DNA of 6,438 nt from Opitutaceae bacterium UBA3033 (GTDB lineage Bacteria; Verrucomicrobiota; Verrucomicrobiia; Opitutales; Opitutaceae): NCBI GenBank assembly GCA_002367815.1, contig DFDG01000181.1, positions 1 to 6,438 of the forward strand, read 5' to 3'. The notes under the pieces were generated by a model that saw only the letters and a program-made list of their open reading frames with translations, did not search any database and was not told the origin of the DNA. The stretch's first letter is position 1; the number at the start of each line of letters is the position of its first letter. A program made the position numbers and the translations under genes. Of this stretch, positions 6,430 through 6,438 are shown one piece after another.

Positions 6430-6438
6430 ACGATTTGG

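Overview
The window is a compact block of envelope-glycan genes from a bacterium. It holds six protein-coding genes: five on the minus strand and one on the plus strand. I see no RNA gene, insertion sequence, CRISPR array or long non-coding stretch. The organism cannot be fixed from this sequence. GC is moderate, Shine-Dalgarno sites are mostly absent, TTG/GTG starts occur, and large GT-C membrane proteins sit beside DPM1-like GT2 enzymes. This would suit a Verrucomicrobiota or related PVC-type or environmental Gram-negative genome, but that is a low-confidence inference.

Right to centre, minus strand, in order of transcription: (1) a soluble DPM1-like family 2 glycosyltransferase (6429-5740); (2) a multi-spanning GT-C-like membrane protein with a C-terminal extramembrane domain (5737-4316); (3) a GtrB/ArnC-like polyprenyl-phosphate glycosyltransferase with two C-terminal membrane helices (4270-3329); (4) a very large GT-C-like membrane protein with an extramembrane C-terminal part of about 260 residues (3336-1141). 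Spacings are 2 bp, 45 bp and an 8-bp overlap, so these four very probably form one operon. It reads as two successive pairs of 'lipid-phosphate-sugar maker plus membrane transferase'.

Left part: a class I SAM-dependent methyltransferase (395-1129, plus strand) converges on the operon with only 11 bp between the two stop codons. It diverges from a second minus-strand gene (342 to beyond position 1) whose N-terminus carries clear GT-C/GT39-type motifs and which runs off the left edge. The 52-bp divergent spacer holds a perfect 8-bp inverted repeat and TTGACG hexamers on both strands. The methyltransferase is visibly poorer in GC than its neighbours.

Working model (inference): cytoplasmic GT2 enzymes load sugars onto a polyprenyl phosphate, the lipid-linked sugar is flipped, and the GT-C enzymes transfer it on the outer face of the inner membrane to a glycan, lipid or protein. 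The methyltransferase may modify a sugar or lipid in the same route. Substrates and acceptor cannot be read from the sequence. I found no defence, mobile or regulatory-RNA system here; the most novel content is the poorly classified GT-C proteins.
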